A stretch of DNA of 64,000 bases from Brucella thiophenivorans (GTDB lineage: Bacteria > Pseudomonadota > Alphaproteobacteria > Rhizobiales > Rhizobiaceae): contig NZ_NNRJ01000014.1 of the NCBI RefSeq assembly GCF_002252445.1, forward strand, positions 62,001 through 126,000, written 5' to 3'. The notes under the pieces are model-generated. The model did not search any database, was not told where the DNA came from, and saw nothing but the letters and a program-made list of their open reading frames with translations. Positions 9,291-16,818 of this stretch are shown here, in pieces. Position 1 is the stretch's first letter. The number at the start of each line of letters is the position of its first letter. The translations under genes and the position numbers were made by a program.

Positions 9291-9581
9291 ATGCTTTTTG
9301 CTCTTCTGTGCAACGACAAGCCCGATCATCTGCAGGTGCGCCTTGATACACGCCCGGCCCATCTCGACTATCTTAAGTCGCTCGGCGATGTGCTGAAATT
9401 TGCAGGCCCATTCCTCGGCGAAGACGGCAAGCCAAATGGCAGCCTCGTTGTGGTTGAAGCAGCCGACAAAGCCGAAGCTGAAAAGATCGGCGCAAACGAC
9501 CCTTACGCACTGGCTGGCCTTTTTGCTGACGTGACCGTGCGCCCATGGAACTGGGCCATCAACAATCCAGCAAACGCATAA
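9291..9581 (+). CDS. YciI-like protein
   Basis: 96 residues, a ferredoxin-like fold family with a conserved His/Asp pair; here His in TRPAHLDYLKSLGDVL (about residue 23) and Asp in GEDGKPNGSLVVVEAADK. The C-terminal ANDPYALAGLFADVTVRPWNW is characteristic. YciI proteins form dimers and have been proposed as small enzymes, but the activity is not known for this member. Third gene of the tsaD-gpsA-yciI-EVE operon, tightly packed on both sides. Confidence 0.88.
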   Translation: MLFALLCNDKPDHLQVRLDTRPAHLDYLKSLGDVLKFAGPFLGEDGKPNGSLVVVEAADKAEAEKIGANDPYALAGLFADVTVRPWNWAINNPANA

Positions 9582-9590
9582 GGGCACGTC

Positions 9591-10019
9591 ATGGCTTACT
9601 GGCTGTTCAAGTCTGAACCATTCAAATGGTCATGGGAAATGCAGAAAGCCCGTGGCGAACAAGGCGAACAATGGGACGGCGTGCGCAACTATCTCGCACG
9701 CAACAACATGCGCGCCATGAAGATTGGCGACAAGGGCTTCTTCTACCATTCCAATGAAGGTCTGGAAGTGGTTGGCATTGTCGAAATCTGCAAGCTTTCT
9801 CATCCCGACAGCACCACAGATGATCCGCGTTGGGATTGCGTCGACATAAAGGCTGTGCGCGATGTGCCGAAGCCTGTCACGCTCAAGGATGTGAAAGCCA
9901 ATCCGAAACTCGAAAAGATGGCGCTGGTCACCTCGATACGCCTTTCGGTGCAGCCGGTGACAGAAGACGAATGGATCGAAGTCTGCCGCATGGGCGGATT
10001 GGACACTAAAGATATCTGA
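9591..10019 (+). CDS. EVE-domain protein
   Basis: 142 residues, a single EVE domain (PUA-like fold) covering the whole protein: WLFKSEPFKWSWE at the start, WDGVRNYLARNNMRAM, IGDKGFFYHSN and VVGIVEI. EVE domains are close to YTH and ASCH domains and bind modified bases in DNA or RNA. Stand-alone copies are widespread in bacteria and eukaryotes (thymocyte nuclear protein 1), function unknown. Nine bases after yciI, so it is part of the tsaD operon; its partnership with a tRNA-modification gene is suggestive only. Confidence 0.88.
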   Translation: MAYWLFKSEPFKWSWEMQKARGEQGEQWDGVRNYLARNNMRAMKIGDKGFFYHSNEGLEVVGIVEICKLSHPDSTTDDPRWDCVDIKAVRDVPKPVTLKDVKANPKLEKMALVTSIRLSVQPVTEDEWIEVCRMGGLDTKDI

Positions 10020-10021
10020 TG

Positions 10022-10082
10022 CTTGTCGCGGAAAAGTGGGAACCGCCTTCGCGGGGAAATCAGTCCACTGGACTGATTTCTG
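10022..10082. repeat. dispersed intergenic repeat with perfect 12-bp hairpin
   Basis: Begins CTTGTCGCGGAAAAGTGGGAACCG, a degenerate form of the AAAAGTGGGAACCGG block seen at 10799 and 33916 (other strand). It ends in a perfect stem, GAAATCAGTCCA (10056-10067) and TGGACTGATTTC (10069-10080), with a single-base centre. It may double as a transcription stop after the EVE gene, although no T-run follows. Confidence 0.6.
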
Positions 10083-10123
10083 TTACCGCTACGATCCGAT
10101 AACGACATGCACAATGAGAAAAA

Positions 10124-10783
10124 ATGATGCTCGATCCGACACATAAGGCGACGCGTGATTTCATACTGGCCAATACAGGCCTGCAATCGCCGCCGCATGT
10201 GCCGGAAATCAACCTCCATCTGGCCGATGAAGCCCACGACCTCTGGCACAGGACCGAGGAGGAACTGGCAACCATCGGCCTACCGCCGCCGTTTTGGGCT
10301 TTTGCCTGGGCCGGCGGTCAGGGCGTTGCGCGCTATATTCTCGATCATCCAAAGGCAGTCTCAGGCAAAACCGTACTCGACTTCGCATCAGGTTCAGGTC
10401 TTGTCGCCATTGCAGCCATGAAGTCAGGCGCGAAAAGCGTTCTCGCTTCTGATATTGATCCCTTTGCGCTGCCAGCCATCGAAATCAATGCGGCTGCAAA
10501 CAGCGTTGCCATCACCTCGACGCTCACCGATCTGATCGATCATGATCATGGCTGGGATGTCGTGCTTGCGGGCGATGTGTTCTATGAAAAGCCGCTCGCA
10601 GATCGTCTGAGTCCATGGTTTACAAAGCTTGCCGCTCGCGGTGCCCGTATCATTGTCGGAGATCCGGGCCGTGCCTATCTGCCCAAAGACCGGCTTGAGC
10701 AGCTTGCCGTTTACACAGTGCCTGTCACGCGCGCGCTTGAAGATGCAGAAGTCAAACGCACGACCGTCTGGACATTTTTATAG
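10124..10783 (+). CDS. seven-beta-strand protein-lysine methyltransferase, ETF-beta (METTL20) type
   Basis: 219 residues. S-adenosylmethionine-binding Rossmann core: motif [16 protein letters not shown] (about 84-98) and the acidic loop SDIDPFAL. Preceding it is [20 protein letters not shown] and after it [13 protein letters not shown]; the FWAFAW and DxFYE elements are those of the METTL20/ETF-beta lysine methyltransferases, whose bacterial member in Agrobacterium modifies ETF-beta and ribosomal L7/L12. Substrate here is inferred. Monocistronic, flanked on both sides by dispersed repeats. Confidence 0.8.
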   Translation: MMLDPTHKATRDFILANTGLQSPPHVPEINLHLADEAHDLWHRTEEELATIGLPPPFWAFAWAGGQGVARYILDHPKAVSGKTVLDFASGSGLVAIAAMKSGAKSVLASDIDPFALPAIEINAAANSVAITSTLTDLIDHDHGWDVVLAGDVFYEKPLADRLSPWFTKLAARGARIIVGDPGRAYLPKDRLEQLAVYTVPVTRALEDAEVKRTTVWTFL

Positions 10784-10784
10784 C

Positions 10785-10836
10785 GCTTGTCGATGTTCCC
10801 AAAACCGGTTCCCACTTTTGGGCGACGAGCTTTTAT
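10785..10836. repeat. dispersed intergenic repeat
   Basis: Lies between the convergent methyltransferase and EamA genes. Contains a 24-base segment (10799-10822) identical to 33916-33939, with CCCAAAA and TTTTGGG arms around CCGGTTCCCAC. The hairpin could terminate transcription from both sides. Confidence 0.6.
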
Positions 10837-11694
10837 TTAAGCAAACCTCTTCGCTCCTGCCACGCATAGCACTACCACACCAGCGGTTAGCACCATACCC
10901 ATGCTGACAACCTCACCGGCAATGGATGCAGCCAGCATAAGCCCAAAGAAAGGTTGCAGCAGTTGAAGCTGTCCAACCGCCGCCGCACCACCCTGTGCAA
11001 GCCCCCGATACCAGAAGAAAAAGCCGATCAGCATCGAAAACAGCGTGACATAAGCAAGCCCGCCCCATGCCATGACGCCGATATTGCCCCAGGTTTCAGG
11101 CCGCGTCATGAAGCTGAGCGGCAACATGACTGGCAGCGAAAAGACCAGCGCCCAGCAGATCACCTGCCAGCCGCCCAGCCTGCGCGAGAGACTGGCGCCT
11201 TCCGCATAGCCAAGTCCACAGACAATGATTGCGCCCAGCATCAGCACGTCACCTAGCAACGTTGACTGACTGCCCTGCCCATAGGCGTAGGACGCAACGA
11301 TCAGACCGCCAACCACAGAAAACAACCAGAACAGTGGGCGCGGATTTTCGCCACCACGCAACACGGCAAAAAGAGCCGTCGACAAAGGCAGCAATCCGAT
11401 AAAGACAATCGCATGGGCCGAAGTCATATGCTGCAGCGCAATTCCGGTCAGTAATGGAAAGCCAACCACCACGCCAAGCGCCACGACAATCAGTGAAATA
11501 ACGTCATTGCGACGCGGAAAAGGTGCACGAAAGGCCAGCAACAGCAAAAGACCGATCAGACCTGCAATTGTCGCCCGCGCCATGGTCAGAAACGTGGGAT
11601 CAATGTCGATCACCGCCAGACGTGTGGCAGGCAACGACCCGCTAAAAATCAACACACCTAGAAATCCGTTAATCCAGCCCGCTGTCTTGCTCAT
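10837..11694 (-). CDS. EamA/DMT-superfamily exporter
   Basis: 285 residues with ten predicted membrane segments arranged as two EamA repeats; the first opens NGFLGVLIFSGSLPATRLAV and the second follows GLGYAEGASLSRRLGG. DMT-family proteins export amino acids or other metabolites, and the substrate here is unknown. The start is the ATG before SKTAGWING; longer in-frame extension has no ribosome site. Divergent from a MocR-type PLP-binding regulator with a large dyad between them, so that regulator probably controls it; MocR/EamA pairs commonly respond to amino acids or vitamin B6. Confidence 0.85.
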   Translation of the reverse strand: MSKTAGWINGFLGVLIFSGSLPATRLAVIDIDPTFLTMARATIAGLIGLLLLLAFRAPFPRRNDVISLIVVALGVVVGFPLLTGIALQHMTSAHAIVFIGLLPLSTALFAVLRGGENPRPLFWLFSVVGGLIVASYAYGQGSQSTLLGDVLMLGAIIVCGLGYAEGASLSRRLGGWQVICWALVFSLPVMLPLSFMTRPETWGNIGVMAWGGLAYVTLFSMLIGFFFWYRGLAQGGAAAVGQLQLLQPFFGLMLAASIAGEVVSMGMVLTAGVVVLCVAGAKRFA

Positions 11695-11771
11695 TCTATT
11701 TTTTCGACCTTCAGCAAATTTGTATAGGTGATTCTGGATAAATGCTGCGAATAAAGCCAAATGGTCAGAGA

Positions 11772-11798
11772 CAGTTTGCAGACAATTCTGCTAAACTG
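11772..11798 (+). promoter_or_regulatory. operator-like dyad between the EamA and MocR genes
   Basis: CAGTTTGCAGA and TCTGCTAAACTG form an inverted repeat with one bulged base around CAAT. On the plus strand it spans the spacer of a plausible promoter, TTGCAG (11776-11781), 17 bases, TACTGA (11799-11804), pointing at the MocR gene. This position fits autoregulation plus control of the divergent exporter. Confidence 0.5.
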
Positions 11799-11821
11799 TA
11801 CTGATACAAAGGATAATACAG

Positions 11822-13294
11822 ATGATTTCGACGGGCCTTTTACGTAGTCTTGAAGCTGTCGAAGCCGCCTATCTCGGCGGTCACAGCGATGAGAAAGCCG
11901 CATCTGAAAAAATGCCGCTCGTCGAAAAAGTCATGACCATCATCCGCGACCGCATAGCCGCTATGAGCCTTGCTCCGGGTGCGCGACTGCCCTCGATACG
12001 GCGTCTCGCTGAAACCATGCATGTCTCGAAGTCAACCGTTGTCGAAGCCTATGACCGTCTGGTGGCCGAAGGTGTCATCCAGTCACGCAGGGGCGCGGGT
12101 TTCTATGTTTCTGAACGTGCGCGCCAGCCCTTCACGCTGGCAAGCGCCGCACCACACAAGGAGCGTGAGATCGATCCTTTCTGGGTCATGCGACAATCGC
12201 TTGAAGCCAACGAGAAAACCTATAAGCCCGGCTGCGGCTGGTTGCCCGATGAATGGTTACCATTAGAAGGCATTCGCCGCGCCATGCGCTCCATAGCCCG
12301 TGATGAGGAAAGCAATCTGGTCACCTATGGCGAACCGCTTGGCTTTCGTCCGCTGCGCAATTATCTGGCGCACAAATTATCCGAACAGGGCATCAATATT
12401 TCTGGCGGTGAAATATTAATGACCGATTCAGGCACCCATGCAATCGACCTTATCTGCCGGTTTTTGTTGCAACCCGGCGATACGGTGCTTGTCGATGATC
12501 CCTGCTATTTCAATTTTCAAGCATCACTTCTTTCGCATCGCGTAAAGCTCATCGGCATTCCCTACACGCATTCCGGCCCCGATCTCGAAGCCTTCGCCAA
12601 GGCCGCCGAGGAACATGCGCCAAAGCTCTATATTTCCAATGCGGGGTTGCACAATCCAACCGGCGGCATAATGTCGCCTGCAACCGCTCACCGCTTGCTC
12701 AAGCTTGCGGAACAGCACGACATCAAGCTGGTGGAAGACAATATTTTTGGCGACTTTCACCCCTCACCAACGCCGCTTCTGGCCGAACTCGATGGTTTTG
12801 ATCGCGTACTGCATATTGGCAGTTTCTCCAAAACGCTCTCCGCTGCGGCACGCGTCGGCTATATTGCGGGTCGCAGAGACTGGATCGAAGGCCTCACTGA
12901 TCTCAAACTTGCGACCTCGTTCAGCAGCAATGTTTTATCCGCCCAAATTGTCCACGCCCTGCTCACTGACGGCACCTATCGCCGCCACATTGACAGTCTG
13001 CGCGCCAAGCTTGCCGATGCCATGACCATGACTGCAAACCGGCTCAAAGCTGCGGGCCTTGAACTCTGGACAAAACCACAGGGCGGCATTTTTCTATGGG
13101 CGCAACTCCCTGAAGGAATGGATTCCGGCGAGATCGCTCGCTATGCTTTGGAAAAAGGCGTGATGCTTGCGCCAGGTGATGTTTTCAGCCCTTCCCGAAA
13201 CGCAACGCGTTACTTACGTTTCAATGTTGCGCAATCGGCAGAACCCTATATTTTTACTGTTCTGAGCGATGCCATGCGCGAAGCATCAACATGA
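11822..13294 (+). CDS. MocR-type (GntR HTH + aminotransferase-like) regulator
   Basis: 490 residues. Residues about 30-105 form a GntR winged helix (RIAAMSLAPGARLPSIRRLA, then VSKSTVVEAYDRLVAEGVI); the rest is a class I aminotransferase-like domain. The PLP-binding lysine lies in IGSFSKTLSAAARVGYIAG, the PLP-phosphate/ring contacts in NAGLHNPTGGIM and VEDNIFGDF. MocR proteins use PLP or its amino-acid adducts as effector rather than catalysing transamination. AAGGA precedes the ATG. Divergent from the EamA exporter, the likely target; PdxR-, TauR- or GabR-like specificity cannot be decided from sequence alone. Confidence 0.9.
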   Translation: MISTGLLRSLEAVEAAYLGGHSDEKAASEKMPLVEKVMTIIRDRIAAMSLAPGARLPSIRRLAETMHVSKSTVVEAYDRLVAEGVIQSRRGAGFYVSERARQPFTLASAAPHKEREIDPFWVMRQSLEANEKTYKPGCGWLPDEWLPLEGIRRAMRSIARDEESNLVTYGEPLGFRPLRNYLAHKLSEQGINISGGEILMTDSGTHAIDLICRFLLQPGDTVLVDDPCYFNFQASLLSHRVKLIGIPYTHSGPDLEAFAKAAEEHAPKLYISNAGLHNPTGGIMSPATAHRLLKLAEQHDIKLVEDNIFGDFHPSPTPLLAELDGFDRVLHIGSFSKTLSAAARVGYIAGRRDWIEGLTDLKLATSFSSNVLSAQIVHALLTDGTYRRHIDSLRAKLADAMTMTANRLKAAGLELWTKPQGGIFLWAQLPEGMDSGEIARYALEKGVMLAPGDVFSPSRNATRYLRFNVAQSAEPYIFTVLSDAMREAST

Positions 13295-13371
13295 GAGCAT
13301 CCCGCAAAGTGTGAAACGGTTTTCGGACAAGATGCGCGTAAAACAAAAGCATTAGCACGTCCGCATCGAAA
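13294..13371. repeat. dispersed intergenic palindromic repeat
   Basis: Starts at the MocR stop: GAGCATCCCGCAAAGTGTGAAACGG, TTTTCGGACAAGATGCGCG, AAAACAAAAGCATTAG. Same block order as the copies at 384 and 634. The GCATCCCG and CGG..AAGATGC arms can pair, which may end MocR transcription. Confidence 0.55.
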
Positions 13372-13461
13372 ACAACTTCAATCAAAACCAATGCAGTCAG
13401 TCTGCGCATGAGGGATATACTCGCCCCCTGTCTTTGAGGAGAGACATCGGGAGGAATAATC

Positions 13462-14949
13462 GTGAATGCACACCCAACAGGGATGGTGGCCAGTCCGCGT
13501 CCTGAAGACGAAAAACTGTCTGTTGCAGCCAATCTGGCTTATGGATTTCAGCATGTTCTGACGATGTATGGCGGCATTGTCGCTGTACCGCTGATTATCG
13601 GTCAGGCGGCAGGCTTAAGCGCAAGCGAAATTGGCCTGCTAATTACCGCATCGCTTTTTGCAGGCGGTGTTGCCACCGTTCTACAAACCATCGGCATTCC
13701 ATTTTTTGGCTGTCAGCTTCCGCTGGTGCAGGGCGTGTCCTTTGCCGGTGTTGCCACAATGGTTGCCATTGTAACCTCTGCAGAAACCGGCGAGGCTGGA
13801 ATTCAGGTCGTGCTTGGGGCGGTGATGGCTGCTTCCCTGATAGGCTTTCTGATCACGCCAATCTTTTCGCGCGTCACGCGATTTTTCCCGCCACTTGTGA
13901 CCGGCATTGTGATCACCACGATTGGCCTCACCTTGATGCCGGTTGCCGCACGCTGGGCCATGGGCGGCAACAGCAAAGCACCTGATTTCGGCAGCATGGG
14001 CAATATCGGTCTTGCCGGGCTCACATTGCTGATCGTGCTGTTGCTGAGCAAAGTCGGGAATTCAACAATCTCACGCCTTTCCATCCTGCTTGCCATGGTC
14101 ATTGGTACAGGCATTGCATGGGCGCTCGGCATGACAGACTTTTCGCGTGTTGCCGAAGGTCCCGTCATGGCACTGCCCGAAGTCTTCCATTTTGGCTGGC
14201 CGATTTTCAGCATCGCAGCTACATTGTCGATGTTCATCGTCATCATCGTCACATTAGTGGAAACATCTGCAGACATTCTGGCCGTTGGCGAAATTTTGGG
14301 AACCAAAGTCGATTCCCGCCGCCTGGGTGATGGTCTTCGTGCCGATATGGTATCCAGCATTCTCGCACCCGTCGTCGGATCTTTCACGCAAAGCGCCTTC
14401 GCACAGAATGTCGGCCTTGTGGCCATAACGGGTGTGAAAAGCCGCTATGTGGTTGCAACCGGCGGTTTGATCCTGATCACGCTCGGTCTTCTTCCGGTCA
14501 TGGGACGCGTCATTGCCTGCGTGCCACCGGCAGTGCTTGGTGGTGCGGGTATTGTCTTGTTCGGAACGGTCGCTGCAAGCGGCATCCGCACGCTGTCAAA
14601 AGTCGATTATCAGAACAATATCAATCTGATCATCGTTGCAACGTCCATAGGTTTCGGAATGATCCCGATTGCAGCGCCTGAATTCTATCACCACTTCCCG
14701 ACATGGTTTGAGACCATCTTCCATTCAGGCATCAGCTCCGCTGCGCTGATGGCAATCGCGCTCAACCTGATGTTCAACGAATTCAAGGGTGGCAATTCAG
14801 ACCAGATGTCGGTTTTTGCAGAAGGCACAGAACGCATCATTCGCCATCACCAGATCGCAGAACTGCATGACGGCGATTATATCCAGAACGGCAAACTTTA
14901 CGATGTAGAAGGTAACGAGGTGAAGATCGTTCCCGCCGCCGCTCACTAA
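13462..14949 (+). CDS. NCS2-family purine/xanthine permease
   Basis: 495 residues, about 12-14 membrane segments. NCS2 carriers are proton symporters for uracil, xanthine or uric acid. Signature elements are FGCQLPLVQGVSFAGVATM, ETSADILAVGEILG and SAFAQNVGLVAITGVKSRYV. The last two, with Glu before SADILAVGE and QN before VGLVAITG, look closer to the xanthine/uric-acid transporters (UacT, PucJ) than to UraA; substrate is inferred. The start is GTG, seven bases after GGGAGGA. It abuts the convergent L,D-transpeptidase gene with no intervening base. No purine-degradation genes are nearby. Confidence 0.88.
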   Translation: MNAHPTGMVASPRPEDEKLSVAANLAYGFQHVLTMYGGIVAVPLIIGQAAGLSASEIGLLITASLFAGGVATVLQTIGIPFFGCQLPLVQGVSFAGVATMVAIVTSAETGEAGIQVVLGAVMAASLIGFLITPIFSRVTRFFPPLVTGIVITTIGLTLMPVAARWAMGGNSKAPDFGSMGNIGLAGLTLLIVLLLSKVGNSTISRLSILLAMVIGTGIAWALGMTDFSRVAEGPVMALPEVFHFGWPIFSIAATLSMFIVIIVTLVETSADILAVGEILGTKVDSRRLGDGLRADMVSSILAPVVGSFTQSAFAQNVGLVAITGVKSRYVVATGGLILITLGLLPVMGRVIACVPPAVLGGAGIVLFGTVAASGIRTLSKVDYQNNINLIIVATSIGFGMIPIAAPEFYHHFPTWFETIFHSGISSAALMAIALNLMFNEFKGGNSDQMSVFAEGTERIIRHHQIAELHDGDYIQNGKLYDVEGNEVKIVPAAAH

Positions 14950-15558
14950 TCAGCGAACGACACGAATAACCGTTCGATTGCTCAAATGCGGCAAGAGGCG
15001 CGCCATGTCGGCGCGCTTCAACGCTATGCAGCCTTCGGTCGGCGTATAATCCGCGCGCGCCAAATGAAAGAAAATCGCACTCCCACAACCGCGTTTACGC
15101 GGGCTGATATTCCAATCCATGACGATACAGACGTTATAAACATCGTCACTGCGCCACATCTTCTCGTGGCTCGGCTTAAACGGCAGTTTGACGGGGCGGT
15201 TATAATTGGGGTTATCGGGCGCATCGCACCAGCCATCGCGTTTAAGCACGTGCCTTAATGGTAAACGAGACAGAGGCAGGTTGCCTGCATCACCACGCCG
15301 ATAGCCATAAAGCAATCGCATGTTCGACAATGGCGTGGCACCATCACCTTCACGCTTGAAAGTACTGATTCCCCCCTTGCCAAGTGCGCATTGGAGCACC
15401 AGATTGCCTGCAACAAGCAAGCCACGCGTTTTATGGCCAGGCTTTGCCCTTACAGTGATAACGCGAATGCCGCGGCTTTTATGATCTCTGGTCAAGCCTG
15501 ACTTCCTTGGTTGCCTGCTTAAAAAAACTCTGGCGGTACGTATAAAAAGCGTACTCAT
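14950..15558 (-). CDS. L,D-transpeptidase (YkuD) family protein
   Basis: 202 residues, a single YkuD-fold catalytic domain without membrane anchor. The catalytic motif is IFFHLARADYTPTEGCIAL: the His and, fifteen residues on, the nucleophilic Cys in TEGCIAL. The N-terminus is very basic (RTARVFLSRQPRKSG) and does not form a clear signal peptide. YkuD enzymes crosslink peptidoglycan or attach outer-membrane proteins to it, and Brucella and Ochrobactrum rely on such linkages. The short catalytic-only type is of uncertain substrate. It lies divergently beside cenR, an envelope-stress regulator gene. Confidence 0.82.
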   Translation of the reverse strand: MSTLFIRTARVFLSRQPRKSGLTRDHKSRGIRVITVRAKPGHKTRGLLVAGNLVLQCALGKGGISTFKREGDGATPLSNMRLLYGYRRGDAGNLPLSRLPLRHVLKRDGWCDAPDNPNYNRPVKLPFKPSHEKMWRSDDVYNVCIVMDWNISPRKRGCGSAIFFHLARADYTPTEGCIALKRADMARLLPHLSNRTVIRVVR

Positions 15559-15638
15559 TTTTCACGGCTTCAACTTATCGCCATTAAATGCCATAAAACA
15601 TGAACCACTATTTGAATCAAAGAGTAACGAGGACAGGC

Positions 15639-16322
15639 ATGACAGGTCGTACAATACTGGTTGTGGACGATGACGAAGATCTCCGTTCTATCCTCGTCGA
15701 ACAGCTTGAGCTTTGCGAAGAATTCCAGATTCTTCAGGAAGACAACGCCACCAAGGGCATTCAGACGGCCCGTAACGGCATTGTCGATCTGTTGATTATG
15801 GACGTGGGTCTGCCCGATATGGACGGTCGCGAAGCGGTTAAGCTGCTGCGCAAAGGTGGTTTCAAAGCTCCGATCATCATGCTCACCGGCCACGATACCG
15901 AATCGGACACGATTCTCGGCCTCGAATCAGGTGCGAATGATTACGTGACCAAGCCATTCAAGTTCGCGGTTCTGCTTGCTCGCGTCCGTGCGCAATTGCG
16001 CCAGCACGAGCAGAGCGAAGACGCCACTTTCATCGTCGGCCCTTACACCTTCAAGCCGGGTCAGAAGCTGCTTCTTGACGAAAAAGGCGGCAAAATACGT
16101 TTGACCGAAAAAGAAGCCGCGATCATCAAGTATCTTTATCGCGCTGGCGACAAGGTCATTGGTCGCGATGTTCTGCTTGAGGAAGTGTGGGGCTATAATT
16201 CAGGCGTCACGACACACACGCTGGAAACCCACGTTTACCGTCTGCGCCAGAAAATCGAGAAGGACCCGTCCAATGCAGCGCTTCTGGTTACAGAAAGCGG
16301 GGGATACAAACTTGTGCCATGA
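15639..16322 (+). CDS. cenR: CenR/OtpR-type OmpR-family response regulator
   Basis: 227 residues. Receiver domain with acidic pocket VVDDDED, phosphoacceptor Asp55 in IMDVGLPDMDG and Lys105 in YVTKPFKF; then an OmpR-type winged helix with LTEKEAAIIKYLYRAGDKV and THTLETHVYRLRQKIE. It matches my memory of Caulobacter CenR along its whole length and of Brucella OtpR/CenR, which controls envelope integrity and stress tolerance and is also followed by a cyclic-nucleotide-binding protein. No sensor kinase is adjacent, as for those orthologues. The internal ATG with GAGGAC is preferred over an ATG 39 bases upstream that lacks a ribosome site. Confidence 0.88.
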   Translation: MTGRTILVVDDDEDLRSILVEQLELCEEFQILQEDNATKGIQTARNGIVDLLIMDVGLPDMDGREAVKLLRKGGFKAPIIMLTGHDTESDTILGLESGANDYVTKPFKFAVLLARVRAQLRQHEQSEDATFIVGPYTFKPGQKLLLDEKGGKIRLTEKEAAIIKYLYRAGDKVIGRDVLLEEVWGYNSGVTTHTLETHVYRLRQKIEKDPSNAALLVTESGGYKLVP

Positions 16323-16356
16323 TGGACAGCGCCTGACGCAGGTGTAATGACAAGCC

Positions 16357-16818
16357 ATGGCACTTGATGACGATATTCGCATACTTGGCTCAGTAGGTCT
16401 GTTCGAAACTTTCTCACCCGAACAGTTGCGTCTGCTTGCCTTTGGCGCAGAGCGCCTCGTGCTGCGTGCCGGTCGTGAACTGTTTCGCGAAGGCCAGAGT
16501 GCGGATTGTGGCTATATCGTCGTATCGGGCAGCATTACCCTGTTTCACGATGCAGACGAAGGGCGGATCACGATCCGCCCTGTCGGTCCCGGTGCCATGC
16601 TGGGCGAGATGGCACTGATTGCGCAAACCACTCGCATGACAGGCGCTCTCGCTGAAGAGGAGACAGAGGTCATCCGCATCAGCCGTGCGATCTTCCGGCG
16701 CATTCTGGAAGAATATCCGGAAGCCGCAGCCGCGCTTCATGCACAAATCAGCAAGAACCTGCTGCAATTAATCAGCGACATTGAGAAAGTCGCACCGCAT
16801 TTCGGCGATAGCGATTAA
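16357..16818 (+). CDS. small cyclic-nucleotide-binding-domain protein
   Basis: 153 residues, a single CNB domain (about 15-130) with no DNA-binding or membrane domain. The phosphate-binding cassette is GAMLGEMALIAQTTRMTGALA, keeping the Gly-Glu and Arg of cAMP/cGMP-binding cassettes. In Brucella the homologue following cenR is annotated as a cAMP-dependent protein kinase regulatory subunit, and both genes are reported as co-transcribed. Here it lies 34 bases after cenR. It probably senses a nucleotide and acts on a protein partner, which is unknown. Its stop codon overlaps that of the convergent ABC-F gene. Confidence 0.85.
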   Translation: MALDDDIRILGSVGLFETFSPEQLRLLAFGAERLVLRAGRELFREGQSADCGYIVVSGSITLFHDADEGRITIRPVGPGAMLGEMALIAQTTRMTGALAEEETEVIRISRAIFRRILEEYPEAAAALHAQISKNLLQLISDIEKVAPHFGDSD

